Assembly (NCBI RefSeq): GCF_000009625.1
Contig: NC_002678.2
Span: 3,938,001 to 4,002,000 of the forward strand
Source of the DNA: Mesorhizobium japonicum MAFF 303099
GTDB lineage: Bacteria > Pseudomonadota > Alphaproteobacteria > Rhizobiales > Rhizobiaceae
Length of the DNA: 64,000 nt
Direction of reading: 5' to 3'
Shown: piece by piece, positions 26,959 through 36,162 of the stretch
How positions within the stretch are numbered: position 1 is the stretch's first letter
Layout: each line of letters begins with the position of its first letter
Made by a program: the position numbers and the translations under genes
The notes under the pieces: generated by a model
Databases searched by the model: none
Seen by the model: only the letters and a program-made list of their open reading frames with translations
Told to the model about the DNA's origin: nothing

Positions 26959-28193
26959 CGGAGATGGCGCGAGGAATGGTCATCATCGGCGCCGGCGAAT
27001 GCGGCGGGCGGGCAGCTCTCACGCTGCGCGATCTCGGCTATGATGGGCCGGTGACGCTGGTCGGCGACGAGCCGCATCTGCCCTACGAACGGCCGCCTCT
27101 GTCCAAGGAGGCGATGGCCAGCGACGCGCCGGAAATCAAGGCGATCGCCAGCGACGCGGTGCTGGCCGAGAGGTCGATCCGGCATATCCATTCCGTCCAG
27201 GCCGCGGCGATCGATCGCGCGGCGCATTCGGTGCGCCTTTCGGACGGTTCGGTGCTGCCCTACGACAAACTCCTGCTGGCCACCGGCGCGACCCCGCGCA
27301 AACTGTCGATGCCTGGCCTTGGCGCGCGCTGCGTGTATCTCAGAACCTTCGCCGATGCGCTGGCCATTCGCGGCCATCTCCGTGCCGGCAGCCGCATTGC
27401 CGTCATCGGTGGCGGCTTCATCGGCCTCGAACTCGCTGCCGCTTCCCGCAGGCTCGGCGCTGCGGTCACGGTCATCGAGGCGCAGCCGCGCATCCTGATG
27501 CGCGGCGTGCCGGCCGAGATCGCCGAGATCGTCCATGATGCGCATATCGCCGAGGGCGTCGACATCGTGTGCGGTCAAGGTATTGCCTCCATCGCCGACG
27601 ACGGTAGGCAAGTGCGCGTGACGCTCGCCGGCGGGCGCGAAGTATCAGCCGATCTCGCCATCATCGGCATCGGCGCGGTGCCGGTGACCGGGCTCGCGGC
27701 CGACGCCGGCTTGATGATCGACAATGGTATTGCGGTCGATGCCGAGCTGTGCAGCAGCGATCCCGACATCTTTGCCGCCGGCGATTGCTGTTCGTTCCCG
27801 CTTGCCGTCTATGGTGGCCGCCGTGTGCGGCTGGAGGCCTGGCGCAACGCGCAGGAACAAGGTGCGCTGGCAGCGAAAAACATGCTCGATGCCGGCGAGG
27901 CGCATGCGGCCGTGCCATGGTTCTGGTCGGATCAGTATGGCTTGTCACTGCAGATCGCAGGGCTTTCGGACGAAGGCAAAAACACCGTGCGCCGCGATCT
28001 CGACGATGGTGCCTTCATCCTCTTCCATCTCGCCGAAGATGGCACGCTGGTGGCGGCCAGCGGCATCGGCCCCGGCAATGCGGTCGCCCGCGACATCCGG
28101 CTAGCCGAAATGCTGATCGGCAAGCGCGCCAAGCCGGCGCCGGAAGCGCTGGGGTCGCAGGCGGTCAAGTTGAAATCGTTGCTGGCGGCGTGA
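26955..28193 (+). CDS. FAD-dependent ferredoxin reductase (MocF-like)
   Basis: NAD(P)H-dependent flavoprotein of 412 residues. The FAD motif is VIIGAGECGGRAAL (residues 9-22), the NAD motif IAVIGGGFIGLELAAA lies near residue 148, and DIFAAGDCCSFP near residue 270 closes the FAD site. It is of the rubredoxin/ferredoxin reductase type used in oxygenase systems. The ATG overlaps the ferredoxin stop (ATGA). It ends only 6 bases from the convergent DUF1402 gene, leaving no room for a separate terminator. Confidence 0.9.
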   Translation: MTEMARGMVIIGAGECGGRAALTLRDLGYDGPVTLVGDEPHLPYERPPLSKEAMASDAPEIKAIASDAVLAERSIRHIHSVQAAAIDRAAHSVRLSDGSVLPYDKLLLATGATPRKLSMPGLGARCVYLRTFADALAIRGHLRAGSRIAVIGGGFIGLELAAASRRLGAAVTVIEAQPRILMRGVPAEIAEIVHDAHIAEGVDIVCGQGIASIADDGRQVRVTLAGGREVSADLAIIGIGAVPVTGLAADAGLMIDNGIAVDAELCSSDPDIFAAGDCCSFPLAVYGGRRVRLEAWRNAQEQGALAAKNMLDAGEAHAAVPWFWSDQYGLSLQIAGLSDEGKNTVRRDLDDGAFILFHLAEDGTLVAASGIGPGNAVARDIRLAEMLIGKRAKPAPEALGSQAVKLKSLLAA

Positions 28194-28199
28194 AACGAT

Positions 28200-29174
28200 C
28201 TAGAACAGTGCCTTCAGCTCCGGCAGCTTGTCGTTGACCAGCCAGCCGTAATAATTCTCCTCCGGCAATTTTTCCGGCTCGCCGGCGGCATGGCGCCTGT
28301 CGTTTTCCGCCTTCAGCGCATCGGCGCGCTGCTCCGGATTGCCGACATTGTAGAGCGTGGCGGTCAGCCCGGGATTGCCCGAAATGTCGAAGCCGGCAAT
28401 GTTCTTGTAGGCATCGATCGATTTCCTGATCGTCGCGGCGACATAAGGCAGCGTCAGGTCGGGATCCATGATGGTCTTGTAGACCGAATTGGGGTCGCCG
28501 ACATCGAGCTTCGGCAGGCCCGACACTTTGTGCACGAGATCGCTCATCTGCAATGCGGTCAGCGGGTTCAGCTGGCCGAGCCCAAAAGTCTGGCCGGCAT
28601 AATAGGGCTGGAAGAAGGTGGCGCCGAAACGGTCGTCGGGAAAGTCCTCGCCGCCGACGTTCTTGCCGCGAAACGCATGGTTCCACACCTGCTCGCGGCA
28701 TTCCCACAAATCATAGCTGTCCGACATTCCGGCGCATTTCTTGAATTCCGGCCGCTGCACGAAATCGGTGATGTCCTCGCCGTCATAGGCGAAGGACAGC
28801 TTGCTGGAGAGGTAGGAGATCGCCTTGACGTAATAGGTTTGCAGCCGGTCATAGGCGTCGACATTGTACGTGTGCTCGCCGACGATGGCGCCGACGATAT
28901 GCATCGGATCGATGCCATAGGCGGCAGCGGCCTTCTTGATCTTGCCGCGCAGATCGGGGTCGTTCTGCAGCAAGGCATATACCTTGCGGTATTTCGCCTG
29001 GAAGGTGGTGTTGGTCGCCTGCGTGCGCCGGCTCGAGGCGCCGGGGATATCGGGCTGCTCGGCATTGCGGTTTCCCGGCGGCACGAGTGTCGCCGCCTCA
29101 GCCGCGAACAGCGTCGCCGCCAGCGTCAAGCCGAGAATGACTGGCCTGAGAATGATTGGGATGAGTTTTTTCAT
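28200..29174 (-). CDS. Exported DUF1402 protein, lysozyme-like
   Basis: A 324-residue secreted protein of the DUF1402 family. The signal peptide covers about residues 1-27 (cleavage near AEA-AT). VGAIVGEHTYN near residue 95 supplies a Glu like the catalytic Glu of lytic transglycosylases, and QTFGLGQLNPLTALQMSD near residue 190 resembles their GxGQ motif, so action on peptidoglycan in the periplasm is plausible. It is monocistronic and convergent with the ferredoxin reductase gene. Confidence 0.82.
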   Translation of the reverse strand: MKKLIPIILRPVILGLTLAATLFAAEAATLVPPGNRNAEQPDIPGASSRRTQATNTTFQAKYRKVYALLQNDPDLRGKIKKAAAAYGIDPMHIVGAIVGEHTYNVDAYDRLQTYYVKAISYLSSKLSFAYDGEDITDFVQRPEFKKCAGMSDSYDLWECREQVWNHAFRGKNVGGEDFPDDRFGATFFQPYYAGQTFGLGQLNPLTALQMSDLVHKVSGLPKLDVGDPNSVYKTIMDPDLTLPYVAATIRKSIDAYKNIAGFDISGNPGLTATLYNVGNPEQRADALKAENDRRHAAGEPEKLPEENYYGWLVNDKLPELKALF

Positions 29175-29260
29175 GCGTCCGCCGCCTGCAATCTTGCGGG
29201 CAAACTAGGGTAGTGCTCTGGGTCGAGTCGAGAGCGCCCCTTCACCCGGCAAGACGAAAG

Positions 29261-29286
29261 GTGGCCAGATGGTACCATCTGGCCAC
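29261..29286. repeat. Perfect 26-base palindrome between DUF1402 and hslU
   Basis: GTGGCCAGATGGT and its exact complement meet without a spacer. An outer pair CCCGGCA (29245-29251) and TGCCGGG surrounds it. It may be the terminator of the hslVU operon or an operator of the DUF1402 gene; there is no T-run next to it. Confidence 0.55.
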
Positions 29287-29342
29287 ACATGATTGTTCTG
29301 CCGGGTTGCCTGAACCGGCGCCGAAATAGCCGGCGTCGTGCT

Positions 29343-30653
29343 TTAAAGGATGAATCGCGACAAATCTGTGTTTCGCGAGAGGTCGCCGACATGCTTTTCC
29401 ACATAGGCGGCGTCGATGGTGACCGATGTGCCGTTGCGGTCGGGCGCGTCGTAGGAAATCTCGTCCAGCACCCGCTCCATCACGGTCTGCAGCCGCCGGG
29501 CGCCGATATTCTCGACGCTGTCATTGAGGTCGACGGCAATGCCGGCCAGCGAATCGATGGCGTCGTCGGTGAAGGTCAGGTCGACACCCTCGGTCTTCAT
29601 CAGCGCGATATATTGCTTGATCAGGCTGGCTTCCGTCTCGGTCAGGATGCGGACGAAATCTTGCTTCTCCAAGGCCCGCAGTTCGACGCGAATCGGCAGG
29701 CGGCCCTGCAATTCCGGCAACAGATCGGACGGCTTCGACACGTGGAACGCGCCCGAGGCGATGAACAATATGTGGTCCGTCTTCACCGGTCCGTATTTGG
29801 TCGCCACCGTGGTGCCTTCGACCAGCGGCAGCAGGTCGCGCTGCACGCCTTCGCGCGAAGGGCCGCCGGAAATGTCGGATCTCGCGGCGATCTTGTCGAT
29901 CTCGTCGAGGAAGACGATGCCGTCATTTTCCGTCGCGTCAAGCGCCCGGCGCACCACCTCGTCCTGGTCGAGCAGCTTGTCGGACTCGTCGCTGACCAGC
30001 AGATCGTAGGACTCCTTCACCGTCGTCTTGCGCGATTTGGTCTTCTTGCCGCCCATCGCCTTCGACAGCATGTCGTTGATGTTGAGCACGCCGATATTGG
30101 CGCCCGGCATGCCGGGAATCTCGAAGCCGGGCATGCCGCCATTGCCGGTGTCGGCCACTTCGATCTCGATTTCCTTGTCGTCGAGTTCGCCGTCGCGCAG
30201 CTTCTTGCGGAAAGAGTCGCGGGTCGCCGGGCTGGCAGTCTTGCCGACCAGCGCTTCCAGGACGCGTTCCTCGGCATTGATGTGGGCACGTGCCTTGACG
30301 TCCTCACGCATCTTTTCGCGCACCAGGCCGATGGCGATCTCGACGAGATCGCGGATGATCTGCTCGACGTCACGGCCGACATAGCCGACCTCGGTGAATT
30401 TGGTGGCCTCGACCTTGACGAAAGGCGCGCCTGCCAGCCGCGCCAGGCGGCGCGAGATTTCGGTCTTGCCGACGCCGGTTGGCCCGATCATCAGGATGTT
30501 CTTCGGCATCACCTCTTCGCGCATCTGGCCTTCCAGCTGCTGGCGGCGCCAGCGGTTGCGCAAGGCGATGGCCACGGCGCGCTTGGCGTCCTTCTGGCCG
30601 ATGATGAAGCGGTCGAGTTCCGAAACGATTTCGCGGGGAGAAAAAGTCGTCAT
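29343..30653 (-). CDS. hslU: ATP-dependent protease ATPase subunit HslU
   Basis: AAA+ unfoldase of 436 residues that feeds proteins to the HslV peptidase. Walker [10 protein letters not shown] is near residue 58, Walker [12 protein letters not shown] near 245, and the protein ends in LSRFIL, the C-terminal tail that inserts into HslV. The I-domain lies between about residues 110 and 230. The ATG at 30653 gives [10 protein letters not shown] as in other HslU proteins; the longer frame was rejected. Its start lies 2 bases after the DUF2585 stop, so it belongs to the hslV operon. Confidence 0.97.
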   Translation of the reverse strand: MTTFSPREIVSELDRFIIGQKDAKRAVAIALRNRWRRQQLEGQMREEVMPKNILMIGPTGVGKTEISRRLARLAGAPFVKVEATKFTEVGYVGRDVEQIIRDLVEIAIGLVREKMREDVKARAHINAEERVLEALVGKTASPATRDSFRKKLRDGELDDKEIEIEVADTGNGGMPGFEIPGMPGANIGVLNINDMLSKAMGGKKTKSRKTTVKESYDLLVSDESDKLLDQDEVVRRALDATENDGIVFLDEIDKIAARSDISGGPSREGVQRDLLPLVEGTTVATKYGPVKTDHILFIASGAFHVSKPSDLLPELQGRLPIRVELRALEKQDFVRILTETEASLIKQYIALMKTEGVDLTFTDDAIDSLAGIAVDLNDSVENIGARRLQTVMERVLDEISYDAPDRNGTSVTIDAAYVEKHVGDLSRNTDLSRFIL

Positions 30654-30655
30654 AG

Positions 30656-31255
30656 CTAAATTCCACTTTGCCACTGCTTGATGGCCTCGAACGGATGCAG
30701 CAGCATGATCACGTTGAGTGTCAGATTGTCCCGGATGAGATAGCCGGTACCGAGTTCGAAAAGGATGGCGAGGCTGACGATCACCCATATAGGTAGCCTT
30801 CGCGCCATCACAAATCCCAGCACCATGGCCAGTGTGTCGGACACCGAATTGATGATGCTGTCGCCGTAATAATCGAGCGAGATGGTGCCGGCGCGGTAGC
30901 GGTCGATGATGAACGGGCTGTTCTCGAGCAATTCCCAGCCGCCCTCGATGAGGACGGCGAAGGCCAGCCGCAATCCGATCGGCGAACGCGGGAAGAGGAA
31001 CCTCACCAAGGCATAGAAGAGGAAGCCGTGGATGATGTGCGAGAAGGTGTACCAGTCGGCGATATGCTGGGAGTTCTCCGAACTGTTCACCACGCCATGC
31101 CAGAGTTTCACATAGCCGCAGGTGCAGATCGGCGTCCGACCCATGCCATAGAGAGCCCCGGCCTGGAAGATGAGCAGGCCAAGGACGAGCAGAAGACCCA
31201 TGCGCCAGCTGTCTTCATAGGCCGAGTAGCCATCGTCCGCGGCCGGCTTGCTCAT
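30656..31255 (-). CDS. DUF2585 membrane protein
   Basis: Membrane protein of 199 residues with about five hydrophobic helices. The loop [14 protein letters not shown] followed by [16 protein letters not shown] carries conserved Cys and His, typical of DUF2585 (UPF0314), whose function is unknown. It lies inside the hslV-hslU operon, starting 4 bases after the acetyltransferase stop, with GGGGGAA as ribosome site inside that gene. A link to proteolysis is only positional. Confidence 0.85.
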   Translation of the reverse strand: MSKPAADDGYSAYEDSWRMGLLLVLGLLIFQAGALYGMGRTPICTCGYVKLWHGVVNSSENSQHIADWYTFSHIIHGFLFYALVRFLFPRSPIGLRLAFAVLIEGGWELLENSPFIIDRYRAGTISLDYYGDSIINSVSDTLAMVLGFVMARRLPIWVIVSLAILFELGTGYLIRDNLTLNVIMLLHPFEAIKQWQSGI

Positions 31256-31259
31256 CTGA

Positions 31260-31781
31260 TTATTCCCCCTCTTGCTCATCGTCGGCATCGATCGCCATCA
31301 GCACGACGTCGCCATAGACCGATTGCCTGCGGTCTATGGCCCGGAATCCGGCCTTTTCATAGGCGCGGATGGCCCTGAGATTGGCTGGGTCGGGGTCGAT
31401 GATGACGCGGGGCACGCCTTCCCTAAACAGATCTTCGACGAACTGACGCACGATTGCCGAGCCATGGCCGATGCCTAGCAGCTCCGGCCGGCCGATCGAC
31501 AAATCGATGCCGAGCGTGCCGAACGGCTGGTCGGCATAGGGATGGTCGTCTTCCAGATGCGGGTCGTAGCTCTGCAGATAGGCGATCGGCTTGCCGTCGA
31601 GTTCGACGATCAGCGGCTCGACCGAAATCGAGTCGATATGATCGCGAATCTCGGCGATCTCCGTGTCCGGATCGTTCCACCACTCGGCCACTTCAGGCTC
31701 GGCCAGCCAGCCGGCGATCATCGGCAGGTCCTTTTCGGTAACCGGCCGAAAATCGTAGAGCACCACCTTCTCAGGCGGCAT
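31260..31781 (-). CDS. GNAT acetyltransferase resembling AAC(6')
   Basis: Acetyl-CoA-dependent N-acetyltransferase of 173 residues. AEWWNDP near residue 30, [17 protein letters not shown] (acetyl-CoA loop) and [18 protein letters not shown] match the pattern of aminoglycoside 6'-N-acetyltransferases of the AAC(6')-Ib type. Whether it acts on aminoglycosides is unknown; chromosomal genes of this kind between hslV and hslU are usual in rhizobia. The ATG at 31781 overlaps the end of hslV by 11 bases. Confidence 0.85.
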   Translation of the reverse strand: MPPEKVVLYDFRPVTEKDLPMIAGWLAEPEVAEWWNDPDTEIAEIRDHIDSISVEPLIVELDGKPIAYLQSYDPHLEDDHPYADQPFGTLGIDLSIGRPELLGIGHGSAIVRQFVEDLFREGVPRVIIDPDPANLRAIRAYEKAGFRAIDRRQSVYGDVVLMAIDADDEQEGE

Positions 31782-32322
31782 CGAGCGTTTCGACGACGAA
31801 ATTGTTGTTGGTGTAGACACAGATGTCGGAGGCGATCTGCATCGCCTTGCGGGCGATCTCCTCGGCATCCTTGTCGGTGTCCATCAGCGCGCGGGCAGCA
31901 GCCAGCGCGTAATTGCCGCCTGAACCGATGGCCATGACCCCGTGTTCGGGTTCGAGCACGTCGCCGGTGCCGGTCAGCGCCAGCGAAACCGACTTGTCGG
32001 CCACCAGCATCATCGCCTCCAGCCGGCGCAGATAGCGGTCGGTGCGCCAGTCCTTGGCAAGCTCGACGCAGGCGCGCGTCAGCTGGTCGGGATATTGTTC
32101 GAGCTTGGCTTCCAGCCGCTCCAGCAGCGTGAAGGCGTCCGCCGTAGCGCCGGCGAAACCGGCGATCACATTGCCGCCCTTGCCGATGCGGCGCACCTTG
32201 CGGGCATTGCCCTTCATGATGGTCTGGCCAAGGCTGACCTGGCCGTCGCCGGCGATCACCACCTTGTTGCCCTTGCGCACCGTCACGATGGTCGTGGCGT
32301 GCATGGTCAGATTATCAGACAT
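31771..32322 (-). CDS. hslV: ATP-dependent protease peptidase subunit HslV
   Basis: Threonine peptidase of 183 residues forming the core of the HslVU protease. The catalytic Thr is Thr10 in HATTIVTV, so a nine-residue propeptide (ending His-Ala) must be removed, whereas E. coli HslV loses only Met. [14 protein letters not shown] and [17 protein letters not shown] are family motifs. It is the first gene of the operon hslV-GNAT-DUF2585-hslU, divergent from hisB across a 237-base gap with no clear heat-shock promoter that I could fix. Confidence 0.96.
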   Translation of the reverse strand: MSDNLTMHATTIVTVRKGNKVVIAGDGQVSLGQTIMKGNARKVRRIGKGGNVIAGFAGATADAFTLLERLEAKLEQYPDQLTRACVELAKDWRTDRYLRRLEAMMLVADKSVSLALTGTGDVLEPEHGVMAIGSGGNYALAAARALMDTDKDAEEIARKAMQIASDICVYTNNNFVVETLDAA

Positions 32323-32559
32323 TTATTGGCTCCGATTCGCGCGATCCCAAAAGGCGATTGGCGCGGTACGAGTGATTTTATCGGCCATATGTATGCATGG
32401 GACCAATGATTGCAAATCGCCTCTCCGGCAAGGCCGATACCTCTGTCCGAGGCAACTGGCAATCGCCGGATCATGCTGATAGAAGGCTTTCGTTTTCAAG
32501 CCGGTGAATGTTCGAAGCTCGTCCGCGGAGCTTTGAAACCCTGAGACAAGGACAAGGTC

Positions 32560-33159
32560 ATGGCGCCCCGTTCCGCCGAAGCCAGCCGCAAGACCAAGGA
32601 AACCGATATCTCGGTGTCGGTCCATGTCGACGGCTCGGGCAAATCCGATATCGCGACGGGCGTCGGCTTCTTCGACCATATGCTCGACCAGCTGTCGCGC
32701 CATTCGCTGATCGACATGACGGTGAGGGCCAAGGGCGACCTGCACATAGACGACCACCACACGGTCGAGGACACCGGCATCGCGCTCGGCCAGGCCTTGA
32801 CGAAGGCGCTGGGTGAGCGGCGCGGCATCATGCGATATGCCTCGATCGACCTTGCCATGGACGAGACGCTGACACGCGCGGCGATCGACGTGTCGGGCCG
32901 GCCGTTCCTGGTCTGGAACGTGTCTTTCTCGTCGCCCAAGATCGGCACCTTCGACACCGAGCTGGTGCGGGAATTCTTCCAGGCGCTGGCCCAAAATGCC
33001 GGCATCACGCTGCATGTCACCAACCATTATGGCGCCAACAACCACCATATCGCCGAGACCTGCTTCAAGGCGGTGGCGCGCGCGTTGCGTGCCGCGCTCG
33101 AGCCCGACCCGCGCCAGCCGGACGCGGTTCCCTCCACCAAGGGATCGTTGAAGGGATAG
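32560..33159 (+). CDS. hisB: Imidazoleglycerol-phosphate dehydratase HisB
   Basis: Dehydrates imidazole glycerol phosphate to imidazole acetol phosphate, sixth step of histidine synthesis. The 199-residue protein is the monofunctional type without a phosphatase domain. Metal-binding repeats DDHHTVED and NNHHIAET and the GFFDHML segment are intact. It opens the his operon; AAGGACAAGG precedes the ATG. Confidence 0.96.
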   Translation: MAPRSAEASRKTKETDISVSVHVDGSGKSDIATGVGFFDHMLDQLSRHSLIDMTVRAKGDLHIDDHHTVEDTGIALGQALTKALGERRGIMRYASIDLAMDETLTRAAIDVSGRPFLVWNVSFSSPKIGTFDTELVREFFQALAQNAGITLHVTNHYGANNHHIAETCFKAVARALRAALEPDPRQPDAVPSTKGSLKG

Positions 33160-33162
33160 GCC

Positions 33163-33639
33163 ATGGCCACCTATGTCGTGATGGAACCGCCCAGCCGCAG
33201 CGAAAAGGTCGATGCAACGGCCTTTGTCCGCGACGGCTTCACCTGGCTCGGCCTGCTGGTACCGCCGCTATGGCTCGCCTGGCATCGGCTGTGGATCGAG
33301 GCCGGACTTGCCTTCGTCGTCATGGGCCTGCTTTCGATGGCTGGGGAAAACCTTGGCCTCGGATTGGCAAGTTCACTGCTGTCGCTCCTGGTTTCGTTCT
33401 ATATCGGCCTGGAAGGGCAGGGGTTGCGCATCGCGGCCCTGCGCCGGCGCGGCTGGCATGAATGGGGCGTGGTTCAGGCCGGCCGGCTCGACGATGCCGA
33501 CATTCGCTATGCGCTGGAGGTCGAGGCGCATGGGGACAACACCACACCCGCGCCGCGCATCGTTCCGGATGCCGCCCTGGCGCGCCGGGCGCAGCCGGGC
33601 ATAGCGCTGGGCCTGACCCACATACCGGGACGGCCCTGA
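33163..33639 (+). CDS. DUF2628 membrane protein in his operon
   Basis: A 158-residue protein of the DUF2628 family. A hydrophobic block at about residues 28-85 forms two or three helices, and the remainder is soluble. It starts 3 bases after hisB and ends 1 base before hisH, so it is part of the transcript. Its function is unknown; the same gene is regularly found between hisB and hisH in rhizobia. Confidence 0.85.
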   Translation: MATYVVMEPPSRSEKVDATAFVRDGFTWLGLLVPPLWLAWHRLWIEAGLAFVVMGLLSMAGENLGLGLASSLLSLLVSFYIGLEGQGLRIAALRRRGWHEWGVVQAGRLDDADIRYALEVEAHGDNTTPAPRIVPDAALARRAQPGIALGLTHIPGRP

Positions 33640-33640
33640 C

Positions 33641-34291
33641 ATGCGGGTAGCAATCATCGACTACGGCTCGGGCAATCTGCGCTCGGCCACCAAGGCCTTC
33701 GAGCGCGCCGCGCGCGAAGGAGGCATATCGGCCGAGATCGACCTGACGGCCGATGCCGACCGGGTGCGCACGGCCGACCGCATCGTCCTGCCTGGCGTCG
33801 GCGCCTATGCCGACTGCGCGGCCGGCCTGCGTGCCGTCGACGGCATGTGGGAAGCGGTCGAGGACGTCGCCATCGCTCAGAGCCGGCCCTTCCTCGGCAT
33901 CTGCGTCGGTATGCAGCTGATGTCTGAGCGCGGCCTGGAAAAGACCGTCACCCATGGCTTCGGCTGGATCTCGGGCGACGTCAAGGAGATCACGCCCACC
34001 GATCCGGCGCTGAAAATCCCGCAGATCGGCTGGAACACGATCGAGCTCAGGCGCCAACACCCGCTGTTTGCCGGCATCCCGACCGGACCAGAGGGGCTGC
34101 ACGCCTATTTCGTGCATTCCTACCATCTCGACGCGAAAAAGCCGGACGAGATTCTGGCCGTCGCCGACTATGGCGGTCCGGTGACGGCGGCCGTCGCCCG
34201 CGACAATCTCGTCGGCACGCAGTTCCATCCCGAAAAGAGCCAGGCGCTGGGTCTGGCGCTGATCACCAATTTCCTGCGGTGGAGGCCCTGA
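33641..34291 (+). CDS. hisH: Imidazole glycerol phosphate synthase glutaminase subunit HisH
   Basis: Glutaminase that supplies ammonia to HisF. The 216-residue class I amidotransferase has the nucleophile in [11 protein letters not shown] (Cys near residue 88) and the His-Glu pair in [10 protein letters not shown] near the C-terminus. The stop overlaps the next start by one base (TGATG). Confidence 0.97.
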   Translation: MRVAIIDYGSGNLRSATKAFERAAREGGISAEIDLTADADRVRTADRIVLPGVGAYADCAAGLRAVDGMWEAVEDVAIAQSRPFLGICVGMQLMSERGLEKTVTHGFGWISGDVKEITPTDPALKIPQIGWNTIELRRQHPLFAGIPTGPEGLHAYFVHSYHLDAKKPDEILAVADYGGPVTAAVARDNLVGTQFHPEKSQALGLALITNFLRWRP

Positions 34292-34584
34292 TGGTGAGCA
34301 AGAAAGGGTATTGGATGGTGATGCTCACGGTGACCGATGCCGAGGGTTACCAGCGCTATCGTGAAGCCATTGGCGATGCCATTTCGCACTTTGGCGGCCG
34401 CTACCTTGTGCGCGGCGGAGAGGTCACAAACCCCGAAGGATCCGATTTTGGCAGGCATGTGGTGGTCGAATTCGACTCCTATGAAACGGCCCTGAGTTGC
34501 TATCGGTCGCAGGGCTACCAGACGGCGTTGCAGCATCGAGTGGCAGCTTCAACCGGTCATTTCGCGATCGTAGAGGGTGCCTAG
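34291..34584 (+). CDS. DUF1330 protein in his operon
   Basis: A 97-residue ferredoxin-like fold (dimeric alpha-beta barrel) protein of the DUF1330 family. RYLVRGGE and the [13 protein letters not shown] segment are the family core. GGAGG at 34281-34285 lies 5 bases before its ATG, itself overlapping the hisH stop; the GTG at 34279 was rejected. It ends one base before hisA. No enzymatic role is known. Confidence 0.88.
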   Translation: MVSKKGYWMVMLTVTDAEGYQRYREAIGDAISHFGGRYLVRGGEVTNPEGSDFGRHVVVEFDSYETALSCYRSQGYQTALQHRVAASTGHFAIVEGA

Positions 34585-34585
34585 A

Positions 34586-35329
34586 ATGATCCTGTTTCCT
34601 GCCATCGACCTCAAGGACGGCCAGTGCGTGCGCCTGAAGCACGGCGACATGGCGACCGCGACCATCTACAATGATGATCCCGCCGCGCAGGCAAAAGCCT
34701 TCGAGGACCAGGGCTTCGAATGGCTGCATGTCGTCGACCTCAACGGCGCCTTCAAGGGCCAGAGCGTCAACAGCGCGGCGGTCGGCGCCATCCTCAAGGC
34801 GACGAAGAACCCGGTGCAGCTCGGCGGCGGCATCCGCACGCTGGCGCAGATCGAGGACTGGCTCGACCGGGGGCTGGCCCGCGTCATCCTCGGCACGGTG
34901 GCGGTGCGCGATCCCGACCTGGTCAGGCAGGCCTGCAAGGCTTTCCCGGGCAAGGTGGCCGTCGGCATCGACGCCAAGGGCGGCAAGGTGGCCGTCGAGG
35001 GCTGGGCCGAGGCGTCGAGCCTCGGCGTCGTCGAACTGGCCAGGAAATTCGAGGGTGCCGGCGTCGCCGCCATCATCTACACCGATATTGATCGCGACGG
35101 CGTGCTGACCGGCATCAACTGGGACGCCACCATCGACCTCGCCGAGGCAGTATCGATCCCGGTCATCGCTTCCGGCGGCCTCGCCTCGATCGCCGACATC
35201 GTGCGCATGACCATGCCCGATGCACAGAAGCTCGAAGGCGCCATCTCCGGTCGCGCGCTCTATGACGGCCGCATCGATCCGGCCGAGGCGCTGGCGATCC
35301 TGCAGGGTCGGCCGGAGGCGAAATCGTGA
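34586..35329 (+). CDS. hisA: ProFAR isomerase HisA
   Basis: Isomerises ProFAR to PRFAR, fourth step of histidine synthesis. The 247-residue half-barrel duplication shows the catalytic Asp in [14 protein letters not shown] and the second in [12 protein letters not shown], with phosphate loops LGGGIR and ASGGLAS. The ATG at 34586 is chosen (MILFPAID). The stop overlaps the next gene (GTGA). Confidence 0.97.
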   Translation: MILFPAIDLKDGQCVRLKHGDMATATIYNDDPAAQAKAFEDQGFEWLHVVDLNGAFKGQSVNSAAVGAILKATKNPVQLGGGIRTLAQIEDWLDRGLARVILGTVAVRDPDLVRQACKAFPGKVAVGIDAKGGKVAVEGWAEASSLGVVELARKFEGAGVAAIIYTDIDRDGVLTGINWDATIDLAEAVSIPVIASGGLASIADIVRMTMPDAQKLEGAISGRALYDGRIDPAEALAILQGRPEAKS

Positions 35330-36162
35330 AGATCACCATCATCCTCGCCTCCTATGACAGCGGCCACTATCATGGCGGCATGGGCCAGGGCCCGGATGCG
35401 CTGATCGCAGGCGGTCTGGTCGACGCCCTGACCATTGCCGGCCACGAGGTCGCGGTCGCGGATATCGGCAGGGTTGGTGACGACCAGGAGCGCGAGATCG
35501 CCACCGGTTTTGCCGTCTGCAACGCCGTCTCGGGCGAGGTTCGCATTGCCATCGACAGGGGACGGTTCCCCATCGTGCTCGCCGGAAACTGCCTGACATC
35601 AGCCGGCGCGGTCGCCGGCGAGGGTGCCGACGCGATCATCTGGGCCGACCAGCATGGCGACCTCAACACGCCCGAAACCTCGGTTTATGGCTTTCTCGAC
35701 GGCATGGCGCTGGCGACCGTGCTTGGCCTGTGCTGGCGTCCGATGGCAGGGGCCATTCCAGGCTTCAAGCCGATCGACCCGTCACGCTGCGTGCTCGTCA
35801 ATGCCCGCGATCTCGATCCGGCCGAGGAAGAACTCCTCAAGACCTTGCCGGTCATCCGCACCGAATGTCCAGGCATTGGACCGGCAACCGCAAAGCTGAA
35901 GGCCGTAGGCGCCAAAAGCGTGCACATGCATCTCGATCTCGACGTGCACGACCCCAAGGAACTGCAGGCCAATCGATACGTCACGTCAGGCGGGCCAAGC
36001 CCCGGACAATTGCGCGACGCGGCCTGCGCCATGGCGCTTGCGGTGCCAGTCGTCGGCATCACCGTTTCCGCTTACGATCCGGCCTTCGACGCGCGGGGTG
36101 ACGTCCCGCCGTTGGTCGGCGAGCTGCTCAACGATCTCATCGCCACGATAGAGGGCCGCTGA
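35326..36162 (+). CDS. Arginase/agmatinase-fold protein in his operon
   Basis: A 278-residue protein of the arginase superfamily between hisA and hisF, overlapping both by 1-4 bases (GTG start in GTGA; TGATG at the end). The family metal motifs are present but altered: AGNC at 86-89 in place of GG(D/N)H, so the first His ligand is Cys; DQHGD at 108-112; HLDLDVHDP at 202-210. Members cleave guanidino or formimino compounds. A role in a side reaction of histidine metabolism is possible but unproven. Substitution of one ligand could change the metal or the activity. Confidence 0.85.
   Translation: MKITIILASYDSGHYHGGMGQGPDALIAGGLVDALTIAGHEVAVADIGRVGDDQEREIATGFAVCNAVSGEVRIAIDRGRFPIVLAGNCLTSAGAVAGEGADAIIWADQHGDLNTPETSVYGFLDGMALATVLGLCWRPMAGAIPGFKPIDPSRCVLVNARDLDPAEEELLKTLPVIRTECPGIGPATAKLKAVGAKSVHMHLDLDVHDPKELQANRYVTSGGPSPGQLRDAACAMALAVPVVGITVSAYDPAFDARGDVPPLVGELLNDLIATIEGR

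Noticed and set aside
20009..29174. Full rhizopine (moc) island with mocABC
   Set aside because: MocDEF-like genes are clear, but the dehydrogenase and binding protein fit inositol use better, and no second IolE-like mocC gene or aminotransferase is present.
32323..32559. Heat-shock (RpoH) promoter before hslV
   Set aside because: CTTGCC and CCCAT are present but about 25 bases apart, too far for an RpoH promoter; other candidates were weak.
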